A stretch of DNA of 46,847 nt from Solimonas variicoloris DSM 15731 (GCF_000382285.1 NZ_KB907946.1:1-46847); one strand, 5' to 3'; positions 7,925-16,935 are shown, counted from the stretch's first letter. Made by a program: numbers and translations. The notes: generated by a model not told the origin, from the sequence alone.

Positions 7925-10360
7925 ATGATCGAGAAATGGACGATCCGGCGTTCGTTCGCCTGCCTGCCGCTGTGCGCGGCGCTCCTGCTCGGCGCTTGTG
8001 GCGGTGGCGGTGGCGGCGGTGACGGCGGCGGTGACGGCACCGCAAAAGCCTACGACGCGACGATCACGCGCACCTCGATGGGCATTCCGCACATCCGCGC
8101 CAAGGATTTCGCCGGCCTCGGCTACGGCTATGGCTACGCGTTCGCCGAGGACAACCTCTGCGTGCTGCTCGACGATCTGGTGACGATCCGCGGCGAGCGC
8201 TCGCGCTACTTCGGCCCGGACGGCAGCTACTCGATCCCGGCCGTGCCGGTCACCGCCAACAACGTCGACAGCGACTTCTTCTGGAAGCTGATGGCGACCG
8301 ATGCGGTCGTCGCCAATCTGCGCAACACGGCGCGCGCCGAGATTCGCGACATGACGCGCGGCTACGTCGCCGGCTTCAACCGCTACATCGGCGAACTGAA
8401 GGCCGGCCGACACCCGGGCCGGCACCAGGCCTGCGCCACCGCCGGCTATCTGGCGCCGATCAGCGAGGACGATCTCTACCGGCGCTACTTCCGCCTGTCG
8501 ATCATCGCCTCCTCGTCGGTCTTCACCAACGAGATCGCGCAAGCCACGCCGCCACTGCTGTCGGCCGGCGCGAGCGCCGCGGCGGCCCCGGATCCGCAGC
8601 AGCTGAAGACCCTGCTCGAACGCGAGCCGAACGCCCTGAAGGCGTTCACGCACGACAAGGCCTTCGGCAGCAACATGTACGGCCTCGGCCCGCAGGCGAC
8701 GCAGGACGGTCAGAGCCTGCTGTTCGGCAACCCGCACTTCCCGTGGAGCGGCACCGAGCGCCTGTATCTGGTGCATCTGACCATCCCCGGCCAGTTCGAC
8801 ATCATGGGCTCCTCGCTGTACGGCGTGCCGGCCGTGCTGATCGGCTTCAACGACCATCTCGCCTGGAGCCATACGGTCTCCACCGCCTACCGCTTCACGC
8901 TCTACCAGCTGCCGGTCAATCCGCTGAACCCCAAGCAGTACTTCTATGAGGGCCAGCTGGTCGACATGACGCCGGTGCCACTGACGATCGACGTCAGACA
9001 GGCCGACGGCAGCACCGCGCCGCAGAGCCGCACGCTGTACCGCACGCAGTACGGCCCGGTGCTGGAGATGAAGGTCGCCGGCATTCCGGTGCTCGGCTGG
9101 GACAACACGCGCGTCTACACGCTGCGCGACGCCAATGCCGAGAACGACCGCCTGATGAACCAGTTCTTCGCCTGGAACACGGCGGCCAGCCTCGACGAGT
9201 TCAAGGCCAAGCACGCCGAGGTGCTCGGCGTGCCGTGGGTCAACACGGTCGCCACCGGCCCCGGCCAGGCCGCCTACTACGGCGATCTCAGTGTCGTGCC
9301 GAACGTGCCGGACAGCCTCGTCGCCAGCTGCAAGGCGCCACTGCTGTCGCCGGTCATCGACAGCGTCGCGCCGGGTCTGCCGCTGCTGCAGGGCAACCGC
9401 GCCGACTGCCAGTGGCTCAACGACGACGATGCACCGGCGCCGGGCATCTTCGGCGCCCAGCATCTGCCGAAGCTCGAACGCCAGGACTGGGTCGCCAACA
9501 TGAACGACAGCTACTGGCTCACCAACCCGGCCGCGCCGCTGACCGGCTACGCACGCATCATCGGCGACGAGGACAGCACGCGCTCGCTGCGCACGCGGCT
9601 CGGCATCCGGCAGATCCAGCGCCGTCTCGACGGCAGCGACGGCCGTGGCGCGCCCAAATTCACGATGCAGAACCTGCAGGACGTGGTGCTGTCGGCGGAT
9701 CTCTACAGCGCCGAACTGGCGCTCGAGGATGTCAAGCGCGATCTGTGCCCGCGCGCCGGCATCTACGACACCAGCCGCGCCTGCGCGGCGCTGGCGCAAT
9801 GGAACGGCAGGGCCAGCCCCGACGCGATCGGCGCGCCGCTGTGGATCGAGTTCTGGGGTCGCGTCGCCGGCAGCAGCGGCATCTGGAAGAACGCCTATTC
9901 GTCGGCCGATCCGGTCGGCACGCCGAACGGCCTCGACACCGCGAAGAGCGCCGTGCGCAAGGCCCTGCACGACGCGCAGAGCGCGGTGCAGGACGCCGGG
10001 CTCGACTTCAACGGCCGCTTCGATACCCAGCAGTTCTCGGCGGTGCACGCCGCCCCGCTGCGCATCCCGGTGTTCGGCGCCAGCGGCAGCGTCGGCGCGT
10101 TCACCGTCGCCGACCACGATGCGCTGACCGCCGCCGGCTATCCGGTCAATTTCGGCAACAGCTACATCCAGACCGTGACCTGGACCGCGCAGGGCGTGCA
10201 CGCCGAAGGCTTCGTCACCTACTCCGAATCGAGCGATCCGGGCAATCCGCACTACGCCGACTTCACGCAGCGCTACGCGCAGAAGCAGTGGCTGCACCTG
10301 CCGTTCAGCGAGGCCGAGATCGCCGCCGACCGGCAGTCCGTGCAGCAGATCAGCGAATGA
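7925..10360 (+). CDS. Penicillin/AHL acylase family Ntn-hydrolase, lipoprotein
   Basis: This 811-residue precursor belongs to the self-cleaving N-terminal nucleophile acylases (PvdQ, QuiP, penicillin G acylase). Residues 1-24 form a lipoprotein signal with LGAC at the cleavage site (Cys25), followed by a run of about 10 Gly and Asp, so the enzyme is predicted to be lipid-anchored outside the cytoplasm. The alpha chain starts at YDATITRTSMGIPHIRAKD. Autocleavage would occur between Gly248 and Ser249 (KAFGSNMYGLG), freeing Ser249 as nucleophile. The FGNPHFPW and IGFNDHLAWSHT blocks of the beta chain follow as in the family. Family members hydrolyse acyl-homoserine lactones, acylated siderophore precursors or beta-lactam side chains. 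Which applies here cannot be read from sequence, and no LuxI homolog is in the window. Confidence 0.9.
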   Translation: MIEKWTIRRSFACLPLCAALLLGACGGGGGGGDGGGDGTAKAYDATITRTSMGIPHIRAKDFAGLGYGYGYAFAEDNLCVLLDDLVTIRGERSRYFGPDGSYSIPAVPVTANNVDSDFFWKLMATDAVVANLRNTARAEIRDMTRGYVAGFNRYIGELKAGRHPGRHQACATAGYLAPISEDDLYRRYFRLSIIASSSVFTNEIAQATPPLLSAGASAAAAPDPQQLKTLLEREPNALKAFTHDKAFGSNMYGLGPQATQDGQSLLFGNPHFPWSGTERLYLVHLTIPGQFDIMGSSLYGVPAVLIGFNDHLAWSHTVSTAYRFTLYQLPVNPLNPKQYFYEGQLVDMTPVPLTIDVRQADGSTAPQSRTLYRTQYGPVLEMKVAGIPVLGWDNTRVYTLRDANAENDRLMNQFFAWNTAASLDEFKAKHAEVLGVPWVNTVATGPGQAAYYGDLSVVPNVPDSLVASCKAPLLSPVIDSVAPGLPLLQGNRADCQWLNDDDAPAPGIFGAQHLPKLERQDWVANMNDSYWLTNPAAPLTGYARIIGDEDSTRSLRTRLGIRQIQRRLDGSDGRGAPKFTMQNLQDVVLSADLYSAELALEDVKRDLCPRAGIYDTSRACAALAQWNGRASPDAIGAPLWIEFWGRVAGSSGIWKNAYSSADPVGTPNGLDTAKSAVRKALHDAQSAVQDAGLDFNGRFDTQQFSAVHAAPLRIPVFGASGSVGAFTVADHDALTAAGYPVNFGNSYIQTVTWTAQGVHAEGFVTYSESSDPGNPHYADFTQRYAQKQWLHLPFSEAEIAADRQSVQQISE

Positions 10361-10367
10361 TCGCGAC

Positions 10368-10393
10368 GGCGCCGGGGCGCACGTCCCGGCGCC
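10368..10393. repeat. GC hairpin just after the acylase stop
   Basis: GGCGCCGGG (10368-10376) pairs perfectly with CCCGGCGCC (10385-10393) across an 8-base loop, starting 8 bp after the stop codon. There is no T-run, so it is at best a weak or Rho-assisted terminator or an mRNA-stabilising hairpin. Confidence 0.4.
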
Positions 10394-10455
10394 CGCGGCG
10401 GCAGCGCTTGGATTCGTCCCGCGCAGCCGCATAATGGTGGCGGAGACCCGCGCCC

Positions 10456-11250
10456 ATGACGATTCCCGAACCGGCGGTCCGCGACCAAGGCCCGACCGCG
10501 ACCGCCGCCGACCGCCTGCGCGTGCTGACGCTGAACATCCAGGTCGGCATGCAGACGGCGCACTACGGCCATTACGTGACCGGCGCCTGGCGCCACGTGC
10601 TGCCGTCGCGCGGCGTCCGCAACAACCTCGACCGCATCGCCGAGCTGGCCTCGCAATTCGACCTCGTCGCGTTGCAGGAGGCCGACGCCGGCAGCCTGCG
10701 CACCGCGCAGCTCAATCAGGTCGAATACCTCGCCGCCAAGGCCGGCCTGCAGCACTGGCAGCTCGCGGTCAACCGCAACCTGCGGCCGTTCGCGCAGCAC
10801 TGCCTGGGCTTCCTGTCGCGCCACCCGCTGCTCGACATCGAGCATCACCCGCTGCCCGGTCGCGTGCCGGGCCGCGGCGCGCTCGCCGCGACGCTGGCGC
10901 AGCCCGGCTATGACCCGCTGCGCGTGGTGGTCGCGCATCTGGCGCTGAGCCGCACTTCGCGGCAGGTCCAGCTCGACTACCTCGCCCGGCTCGTGCCGCA
11001 GAAGCGCGAGCTGCTGCTGCTCGGCGACCTCAACTGCGAGACCGACGAGCTGCTGCAGCACTCGCCGCTGCGCGACATCGGCCTGCAGCCGGTCAGCGGC
11101 GCCGCGACCTTCCCGAGCTGGAAACCGCAGCGCCGCCTCGATCACGTACTGGCGACGCCGGGTCTGCGCGTCGCCCACAGCCACGTGGTGCCGACGCCGC
11201 TGTCGGACCATCTCGCCGTCGCCGTCGAACTGCACCTGCCGCCGGCATGA
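10456..11250 (+). CDS. Endonuclease/exonuclease/phosphatase family protein
   Basis: The 264-residue product has the DNase I-like metal-dependent fold. Visible motifs are LRVLTLNIQVG (first strand with the metal-site Asn), FDLVALQEAD (catalytic Glu, residues about 70-79), LLLLGDLNCETDE (Asp/Asn of the active site) and PLSDHLAVAVEL (terminal Asp-His pair). The substrate class (phosphodiester in nucleic acid, sphingolipid or inositol phosphate) is not determined by these motifs. Its stop overlaps the start of the cardiolipin synthase gene as ATGA. EEP-fold proteins are often found next to Cls enzymes, which suggests a membrane-lipid role, but this is inference from context. The first 20 residues are Ala/Pro-rich and may be disordered. 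There is no signal peptide. Confidence 0.85.
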   Translation: MTIPEPAVRDQGPTATAADRLRVLTLNIQVGMQTAHYGHYVTGAWRHVLPSRGVRNNLDRIAELASQFDLVALQEADAGSLRTAQLNQVEYLAAKAGLQHWQLAVNRNLRPFAQHCLGFLSRHPLLDIEHHPLPGRVPGRGALAATLAQPGYDPLRVVVAHLALSRTSRQVQLDYLARLVPQKRELLLLGDLNCETDELLQHSPLRDIGLQPVSGAATFPSWKPQRRLDHVLATPGLRVAHSHVVPTPLSDHLAVAVELHLPPA

Positions 11251-12716
11251 GGGCGCAGCTCGCGACGCTGCAGGACTTCGTCGTGAGCGTCGACTGGGCG
11301 GCGGTGCTGCTGCCGCTGTGGCTCGCGATCGCGGTCGGCACCGCCGGCCACGCCCTGCTGACCCGGCGTGACGCGCGCGCGGCCTGGGGCTGGATCGCCG
11401 TCTGCTGGCTGTTCCCCTTCGCCGGGCCGCTGCTCTACTTCTTCTTCGGCATCAACCGCATCCGCACGCACGCGCGGCGCTTCAGCATCGACCGCAGCGG
11501 CCGCATGATCGGCTCGGCGCACGCCAGCGACGCGCGGCGCGCGGTCGCCGCGACCGGCGTCGTACCCGGCTGGCTCGACGAAGTCGCGCGCACCGCCGAC
11601 GTGCTGACGCGGCGACCGCTGCTCGGCGGCAACCGCATCGAGCCGCTGCACGACGGCGAGCAGGCGTTCCCGCGCATGCTCGCGGCGATCGAGGCGGCGC
11701 GCGAGACGGTCTGGCTGGCCAGCTACATCTTCGACAACGACGCCGTCGGCCGCTCGTTCGTCGCCGCGCTGGCGGCGGCCCGGCGCCGCGGCGTGCAGGT
11801 GCGCGTGCTGATCGACGACGTCGGCGAGCGCTATTCGCTGCGCCGCATCGGCACGCCGCTGCGCGCTGCCGGCCTCGACGTCGCGCGCTTCAATCCGCTG
11901 CGCCTGCTGCCGCCGTCGCTGCACCTGAACCTGCGCAATCACCGCAAGCTGCTGCTCGTCGATCACGAAACCGGCTTCACCGGCGGCATGAACCTCAGCG
12001 CCCGGCACCTGACCGCCGATACCGGCAAGCGCCACCGCGTCGCCGACCTGCATTTCGCGCTGCACGGCCCGATCGTGCAGCAGATGAGCGAGGTGTTCGC
12101 CGAGGACTGGGCGTTCGCCACGCGCGAGCGCCTGGCGCTGCCGCCGGCGCCGCCATGCGTGGCCGGCGGCGCCGTCGCGCGCGTCATCACCGACGGTCCC
12201 AACGAGGATCTCGATCAGCTCAACTTCGTGCTGCAGGCCGCGCTCGCCGCAGCGCGGCGCGAGGTGCTGATCATGACGCCGTATTTCCTGCCCTCGGCCG
12301 AGCTGATCGCGGCCCTGCAGGGCGCGGCGCTGCGCGGCGTGCGCACCGTCGTGCTGCTGCCGGCGCGCAACAACCTGCCGTATGTCGACTGGGCGATGCG
12401 TCACCAGCTCGGCCCGCTGCTCGAACGCGGCGTGCGCGTGCGCTTCCAGCCCGGACCGTTCTGCCACAGCAAGCTGCTGGTGGTCGACCACGCCTACACG
12501 CTGATCGGCAGTGCCAACTGGGACCCACGCAGCCTGCTGCTGAACTTCGAGCTCAACGTCGAACTCTACGATCCGGCGCTGGCGCGGCAGATGGCGGCGC
12601 ACTTCCTCGAACGCTGGCAGCTCGGCGAGGAACTGCTGCTGCGCGACGCGCAGCACCCGCCGTTCGCGCAGCGCGTGCGCAACGCCTTGTGCTGGCTGTT
12701 TTCGCCCTATCTATAG
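11247..12716 (+). CDS. cls: Cardiolipin synthase (phospholipase D superfamily)
   Basis: This 489-residue membrane enzyme condenses two phosphatidylglycerols to cardiolipin and glycerol. Two N-terminal membrane segments are visible (about residues 16-36 and 45-68, the second ending in PLLYFFFG). Two HKD motifs follow: His232-x-Lys234 with Asp239 (NHRKLLLVDH, followed by FTGGMNLS) and His407-x-Lys409 (CHSKLLVVDHAY, followed by GSANWDPRS). Length and order match ClsA-type enzymes. The ATG start overlaps the stop of the preceding EEP-family gene by four bases, so the two are translationally coupled. The product ends with FSPYL, a common Cls C-terminus. Confidence 0.94.
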   Translation: MRAQLATLQDFVVSVDWAAVLLPLWLAIAVGTAGHALLTRRDARAAWGWIAVCWLFPFAGPLLYFFFGINRIRTHARRFSIDRSGRMIGSAHASDARRAVAATGVVPGWLDEVARTADVLTRRPLLGGNRIEPLHDGEQAFPRMLAAIEAARETVWLASYIFDNDAVGRSFVAALAAARRRGVQVRVLIDDVGERYSLRRIGTPLRAAGLDVARFNPLRLLPPSLHLNLRNHRKLLLVDHETGFTGGMNLSARHLTADTGKRHRVADLHFALHGPIVQQMSEVFAEDWAFATRERLALPPAPPCVAGGAVARVITDGPNEDLDQLNFVLQAALAAARREVLIMTPYFLPSAELIAALQGAALRGVRTVVLLPARNNLPYVDWAMRHQLGPLLERGVRVRFQPGPFCHSKLLVVDHAYTLIGSANWDPRSLLLNFELNVELYDPALARQMAAHFLERWQLGEELLLRDAQHPPFAQRVRNALCWLFSPYL

Positions 12717-12798
12717 AAGTGCCGGACGGGGACGGCCGCGCACGGACGCCGACTACAATACGCGCCGCCTTCCGACCGCGACCGCCCGCCGCTCCCGC

Positions 12799-13794
12799 AT
12801 GCGCATCCCCTTCCTCGACGGTTTCCTCGCCTCGATGCTGATCGCGATCGCGATCGCGCTGCTGGCACCGCAGCTCGGCGCCAGCGGCGGCGTGCTGCAT
12901 CTGGAGCAGGTGACGATGGTCGGCGTGGCGATCGTCTTCCTGCTCAGCGGCGCCGGCCTGTCGCCGGCCAAGCTCAAGGCCGGCGCCGCCAACTGGCGCC
13001 TGCACCTGTTCGTGCAGCTGTTCACTTTCGCCGTGTTCCCGCTGCTCGGGCTCGCCGTGGTCGGCCTCGCCGGCCGCTGGCTGCCGCAGGAACTGGCGCT
13101 CGGCTTCTTCTACCTCTGCGCGCTGCCGTCGACGGTGTCCTCGTCGATCGCGATGACGGCGCTGGCGCGCGGCAACATCGCCGCCGCGGTCTTCAACGCC
13201 ACGCTGTCGAGCCTGATCGGCATGGTGCTGACGCCGCTCTACATCAGCCTGTGGCTGCAGGCCGCGAGCCACGGCGTGCCACTCGCCGACCAGCTGATCA
13301 AGATCGGCGAGCAGCTGCTGCTGCCGTTCGTCGTCGGCCAGATCCTGCGGCCGCTGATCGGCGACTGGGTCGCCGCGCACAAGCACGTGACCGGCAAGGT
13401 CGACCGCGGCGTGATCGTGCTGATCGTCTTCAACTCGTTCTGCGACGCCACCGCGGCCGGCGTGTGGACGCGCTACGGCGTCGCGCCGCTGCTGGCGACC
13501 GCGCTGCTGACCGGCGGTCTGCTGGGCTTCGTGCTGTGGCTGACGCATCTGGTCGCCACGCGCTTCCGCTTCACGGTCGAGGACGAGATCACGGCGGTGT
13601 TCTGCGGCTCCAAGAAGAGCCTCGCCACCGGCGCGCCGATGGCGGCGCTGATCTTCGGCGCCTCGTCCGGCGGCGCGCTCGGCCTGATCATGCTGCCGAT
13701 CATGGTCTACCACCAGCTGCAGCTCATCGTCTGCTCGGTGATCGCGCGCCGCTACGCGCAGCGGCCGGAAACGGCCGCCGCGCCGGACATCTGA
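12799..13794 (+). CDS. SBF-like (bile acid:sodium symporter family) transporter
   Basis: The 331-residue polytopic protein has about nine to ten hydrophobic segments and the pattern of the SBF-like group (YfeH type, PF13593-like). Characteristic blocks are VFLLSGAGLSPAKLKAGAAN, CALPSTVSSSIAMTALARGN in the middle (the discontinuous helix that binds sodium in this fold) and CGSKKSLATGAPMAALIFG towards the end. The natural substrate is unknown; the family name does not imply bile-acid transport. A TACAAT -10-like box lies at 12754-12759. The stop is only 3 bp from the end of the convergent AcuI-like gene, with no terminator between them. Confidence 0.9.
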   Translation: MRIPFLDGFLASMLIAIAIALLAPQLGASGGVLHLEQVTMVGVAIVFLLSGAGLSPAKLKAGAANWRLHLFVQLFTFAVFPLLGLAVVGLAGRWLPQELALGFFYLCALPSTVSSSIAMTALARGNIAAAVFNATLSSLIGMVLTPLYISLWLQAASHGVPLADQLIKIGEQLLLPFVVGQILRPLIGDWVAAHKHVTGKVDRGVIVLIVFNSFCDATAAGVWTRYGVAPLLATALLTGGLLGFVLWLTHLVATRFRFTVEDEITAVFCGSKKSLATGAPMAALIFGASSGGALGLIMLPIMVYHQLQLIVCSVIARRYAQRPETAAAPDI

Positions 13795-13797
13795 GCG

Positions 13798-14802
13798 CTA
13801 CTCGGCGCCGGAGACGCGCACCAGCGTGCGGCCGGTGACGGTGCCGGCGATCAGGTCCTCGCAGGCCGCCGGCAGCTCCTGCAGCGTGATCTCGCGCGTC
13901 ACCAGACGCTCGAGCACGCGCGGCTTCCATTCGCCCGAGAGCTTGGCCCAGATGTCCTCGCGCCAGGCGCGCGGGCACTCGACGGAGTGGATGCCGAGCA
14001 GGGAGACGCCGCGCAGGATGAACGGCATCACCGTGGTGTGCAGCTCGTGCGATTGCGCGAGGCCGATGCTGGCGATGTTGCCCCAGGGCTTCACGGTGCG
14101 CGTCAGCATCGCCAGCGTCTCGCCGCCGAGGTTGTCGACGGCACCACCCCAGCGCGCCGATTCGAGCGGCTTGTTGCCGACGTCCAGCGACTGGCGTGCG
14201 ATCACCTCGTCGGCGCCGAGCGCGTGGAGATAGTCGTCGGCCTTGCCGGCCTTGCCGGTAATCGCGTGCACGGTGAAGCCGGCGCGCTTGAACAGGTCGA
14301 CGGCGATCGAGCCGACGCCGCCGGTCGGACCGGTAATGGCGATCGGCCCCATCGCCGGCGCCTGATGGTTCTCCAGCATGCGGCGCAGCGCGAAGGCGGC
14401 GGTGAAGCCGGCGGTGCCGATCGCCATCGTCTCGCGCAGGGTCAGGCCGTCCGGCTTGCGGATGATCGAATCGGCGGCGACGCGCGCGAACTCGGCATAG
14501 CCGCCGTCGAACACCTCGCCGATGTTGCAGCCGGTGACCAGCACCGCGTCGCCCGGCCGGTAGCGCGCGTCGGTGCTCGCTTCGACGTGGCCGGCCAGGT
14601 CGATGCCCGGCACCTTCGGATAGGACTTGAGGATGCGGCCCTTGCCGGTGACGGCGAGCGCGTCCTTGTAGTTGATGCCGGTCCAGGCGACGCGCACCAC
14701 GACCTCGCCCGCCGACAGCGCGTCAATGCCGATCCGCTCGAAGCGCGCCTCGGTACGGTTCTTCTCGGGGGCATGCACGCGCAGCGCGGTGAACTCGCTC
14801 AT
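13798..14802 (-). CDS. acuI: AcuI/YhdH-type MDR oxidoreductase (acrylyl-CoA reductase-like)
   Basis: This 334-residue NADPH-dependent medium-chain reductase is of the YhdH/YhfP/AcuI group. That group reduces acrylyl-CoA to propionyl-CoA and other activated double bonds and lacks the structural zinc site. Motifs visible are TGINYKDALAVTGKGRIL, the PGIDLAGHVEAS substrate-domain block, the nucleotide-binding ITGPTGGVGSIAVDL and the late LLGIHSVECP, which is characteristic of this subfamily. Two consecutive ATG codons exist. The second (14802) is preferred because AGGAG then sits six bases upstream. Acrylyl-CoA reductase is the best-known activity, but other enones are possible and no propionate or DMSP genes are nearby. 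Confidence 0.88.
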   Translation of the reverse strand: MSEFTALRVHAPEKNRTEARFERIGIDALSAGEVVVRVAWTGINYKDALAVTGKGRILKSYPKVPGIDLAGHVEASTDARYRPGDAVLVTGCNIGEVFDGGYAEFARVAADSIIRKPDGLTLRETMAIGTAGFTAAFALRRMLENHQAPAMGPIAITGPTGGVGSIAVDLFKRAGFTVHAITGKAGKADDYLHALGADEVIARQSLDVGNKPLESARWGGAVDNLGGETLAMLTRTVKPWGNIASIGLAQSHELHTTVMPFILRGVSLLGIHSVECPRAWREDIWAKLSGEWKPRVLERLVTREITLQELPAACEDLIAGTVTGRTLVRVSGAE

Positions 14803-14905
14803 CATCGTCTCCTCGGACGTTTCATTGATCTGCGCCATTTTCCGCGGGCGCCGAAAGCGGGACAATGCCGCGCATTCTGCCAGAGCGCCCGCCACGGTCC
14901 CCGCC

Positions 14906-15526
14906 ATGCCGCAATACACGCAAAACCCGCCGCTCGACATCGCCCATCTCGACGTCGATCCGCTCACGCAGCTGCAGCGCTGGCTCGACGACGCCGCCGC
15001 CGCGCCGATGATCGAACCGACGGCGATGACGCTGGCGACGGTCGACGCGCACGGCCGGCCGTCGGCGCGCGTGGTGCTGTTCAAGGGCTTCCACGACGAC
15101 GGCCTGACCTTCTACAGCAACTACGAAAGCCGCAAGGGTCGCGAGCTCGCCGCCAATCCGAACGTCGCGCTGGTGTTCTGGTGGGACCGACTCGAACGCT
15201 CGGTGCGCGTCGAAGGCCGCGTCAGCCGGCTGTCGCGCGCGATGTCCGAGCGCTACTTCCACCTGCGCCCGCGCGCCTCGCAGATCGGCGCCGTGACCTC
15301 GCGGCAGAGCGCCGTGGTGCGCTCGCGCGAGGAGCTCGATCGCCGCTTCGACGCCAAGGCCGCCGAACTCGGCGAGCAGGAAGTACCGCTGCCGGACTTC
15401 TGGGGCGGCTACCACGTGGCGCCGGAAGCGATCGAGTTCTGGCAGGGCCGCCACGGCCGTCTGCACGATCGCCTGCGCTACCGCCGCGAAGGCGACGGCT
15501 GGATCGTCGAACGCCTGGAACCCTGA
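14906..15526 (+). CDS. pdxH: Pyridoxamine 5'-phosphate oxidase PdxH
   Basis: The 206-residue FMN enzyme oxidises pyridoxine or pyridoxamine 5'-phosphate to pyridoxal phosphate in the last step of vitamin B6 synthesis and salvage. FMN-binding blocks are ARVVLFKGFHDDGLTFYSNY and RKGRELAANPNVALVFWW. The PLP-site block (VRVEGRVSRLS, then SERYFHLRPRASQIGAVTSR) is also present. The C-terminal signature PDFWGGYHVAPEAIEFWQGR is decisive for the family. Length is standard. The ATG at 14906 begins at the usual short N-terminal tail. An upstream open frame runs into the divergent AcuI-like gene and is not used. The gene stands alone, with 103 bp to the divergent gene. Confidence 0.96.
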   Translation: MPQYTQNPPLDIAHLDVDPLTQLQRWLDDAAAAPMIEPTAMTLATVDAHGRPSARVVLFKGFHDDGLTFYSNYESRKGRELAANPNVALVFWWDRLERSVRVEGRVSRLSRAMSERYFHLRPRASQIGAVTSRQSAVVRSREELDRRFDAKAAELGEQEVPLPDFWGGYHVAPEAIEFWQGRHGRLHDRLRYRREGDGWIVERLEP

Positions 15527-15692
15527 ACGCGCAGCCCTGCGCACGGCCGCCAGCGTGCGGCCGGGAACCGCGGCGAGTCATCTCCGGCTGCCCGCACCCC
15601 GTCGCGACACGATGCATCGCAGCTGGCTCCCGCCGCCGGAACCCGGCACGCGGCCGCGTCAGCGAGTCGTCCGCCGCCGCAGCCGCAGGCTC

Positions 15693-16136
15693 TCAGGGCG
15701 CGCTGTCGCGGACCGGGAAATCGACCGACAGGCGCGTGCCGTCGTCGAGCACGAACTGCAGGCGCTGCGACTGCCCGGCCGTCAGCGGCTGCTTGAGCCC
15801 CATCAGCATCAGGTGCAGGCCGCCGGGCGCCAACGACACGCTGCCGTGCGCCGGCAGTTCGAGGCTGTCGACCTCGCGCATGCGCATCACGCCGCCTTCA
15901 TGGCTCATCGAATGAATCGCCGCGCTGGCGGCGAGCGCAGGCTCGACCGTCACGCTGAGCACGCGCCGCGGCGCGTCGCCGTCGTTGCGGAAAGTCGCGT
16001 AGCCGCCGGCGACACTGGCGCCCGGCGGCGTCGCCCGCAGCCACGGCGACACCACGGAAACGGGATCGGCGGCCTGCGCCAGCGTGGACCCGCAAAGCAC
16101 GGCCAGCACGGCCGCGAAACGAATGAAAGTGCGCAT
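15693..16136 (-). CDS. PCu(A)C-type periplasmic copper chaperone
   Basis: The 147-residue precursor has a Sec signal peptide (residues 1-22, cleavage after LAQA) and a cupredoxin-like PCu(A)C domain. The copper-ligand pattern H-x10-M-x21-H-x-M is exactly present as His75, Met86, His108 and Met110. It is expected to bind Cu(I) in the periplasm and to donate copper to cytochrome c oxidase assembly or to buffer it. The gene follows a small DUF2946-like gene by 80 bp on the same strand. DUF2946 and PCu(A)C genes recur together at copper loci, which supports an operon. No heme-copper oxidase gene is present in the window. Confidence 0.92.
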   Translation of the reverse strand: MRTFIRFAAVLAVLCGSTLAQAADPVSVVSPWLRATPPGASVAGGYATFRNDGDAPRRVLSVTVEPALAASAAIHSMSHEGGVMRMREVDSLELPAHGSVSLAPGGLHLMLMGLKQPLTAGQSQRLQFVLDDGTRLSVDFPVRDSAP

Positions 16137-16216
16137 CGGAAACTCCTGAAGTTGCCGCACCGGCGGCATGAGAACGGCCCGGTTCGAGGGCGGGTCGCGC
16201 GCAGCGCGCGCGGACT

Positions 16217-16627
16217 TCAGGCGCGGCGCGGCGGCCCGCGCGACGGCGGCCGGGGCAGACGCAGGGCCCGCGACGCCGCCGCGGCGATCACGCGCGCCAG
16301 CGGCGGCGATGCGCCCGCCGCCGGCACATGGTGGAGATCCGGCGACGGCAAGGCGGCGGCATGCAGGACGGCGCAGAGCGGGCAGGCCGACAGCAGATGC
16401 GCGGTCGCGGCGCCGCTCTCGCCGCGCTGCCGCGGCTTCGCCGCGAGCTGCTGACGCAGCGCCGCGAGCCGCGCCGGCGCGGCCTCGCCGCAGAACGCGG
16501 CCAGCAGCGGATCGGCGCCGCGGCGCAGCTGCGCCTGCAAATGCACGCTCGGCAGCAGCAGCTGGCCGAGCAGCGCGGCGAGGCTGAGCATCAGGAACAG
16601 CGAGCGATGGCGCGCGGAACGGATCAC
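16217..16627 (-). CDS. Small DUF2946-like membrane/periplasmic protein
   Basis: The 136-residue product has one hydrophobic N-terminal segment (LFLMLSLAALLGQLLLPSVH) that looks like a signal anchor, then a CPLC motif (LLSACPLCAVLHAAAL), as in DUF2946 proteins, and a Pro/Arg-rich tail. Function is unknown; proteins of this kind cluster with copper or TonB genes, and here PCu(A)C follows directly. The GTG at 16627 is chosen because the alternative ATG at 16708 lies upstream of the cold-shock gene's terminator hairpin. Its translation would then need read-through. Family assignment rests on the CPxC motif, size and neighbourhood, so it is moderate. Confidence 0.6.
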   Translation of the reverse strand: MIRSARHRSLFLMLSLAALLGQLLLPSVHLQAQLRRGADPLLAAFCGEAAPARLAALRQQLAAKPRQRGESGAATAHLLSACPLCAVLHAAALPSPDLHHVPAAGASPPLARVIAAAASRALRLPRPPSRGPPRRA

Positions 16628-16673
16628 GGCGGCATTCTGCCAGCGCCCCGGCGGCGACGCGAAGGCGGATGCG

Positions 16674-16698
16674 AAAAACCCCGCGCGCGGCGGGGTTT
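16674..16698 (-). terminator. Rho-independent terminator of the cold-shock gene
   Basis: On the minus strand AAACCCCGC (16698-16690) pairs with GCGGGGTTT (16684-16676) across a 5-base loop and continues into further T residues. It lies 25 bp after the csp stop. Confidence 0.85.
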
Positions 16699-16722
16699 CG
16701 TTCGTCATCGGGAGGCGGCGGA

Positions 16723-16935
16723 TCAGGGCAGGATCGTGACTTTCTCGGCCTGCAGGCCCTTCTGGCCTTGCGCGACCTCGAACTCGACCTTCTGGCCTTC
16801 CGCGAGCGTGCGGAAGCCCTGGGCCTGGATCTGCCGGAAATGCACGAAGACATCTTCCTTGCCGGGGCGCTGGATGAAGCCGAACCCCTTGGCGCTATCG
16901 AACCACTTCACCGTCCCTGTTTCGCGAGTAGCCAT
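16723..16935 (-). CDS. Cold-shock protein (CspA family)
   Basis: This 70-residue single OB-fold protein binds single-stranded RNA and DNA and acts as an RNA chaperone. RNP1 is KGFGFIQ (residues 16-22) and RNP2 is DVFVHF (28-33); the N-terminal [14 protein letters not shown] is diagnostic. Length is the family standard. The ATG at 16935 is preceded by AAGGAAAGG about 9 bases upstream. A candidate promoter about 155 bp upstream would give a long untranslated leader like those of cold-inducible csp mRNAs. Whether this copy is cold-induced or constitutive cannot be told from the protein. Confidence 0.96.
   Translation of the reverse strand: MATRETGTVKWFDSAKGFGFIQRPGKEDVFVHFRQIQAQGFRTLAEGQKVEFEVAQGQKGLQAEKVTILP

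Noticed and set aside
6052-8040. A 662-residue minus-strand frame across the aldehyde dehydrogenase
   Set aside because: It is the antisense shadow of an enzyme with clear catalytic residues and also crosses its terminator.
10456-12716. Toxin-antitoxin or defence role for the EEP nuclease and PLD gene pair
   Set aside because: The PLD protein has two N-terminal membrane spans and two HKD motifs in the cardiolipin synthase arrangement, and the EEP-Cls pairing is common.
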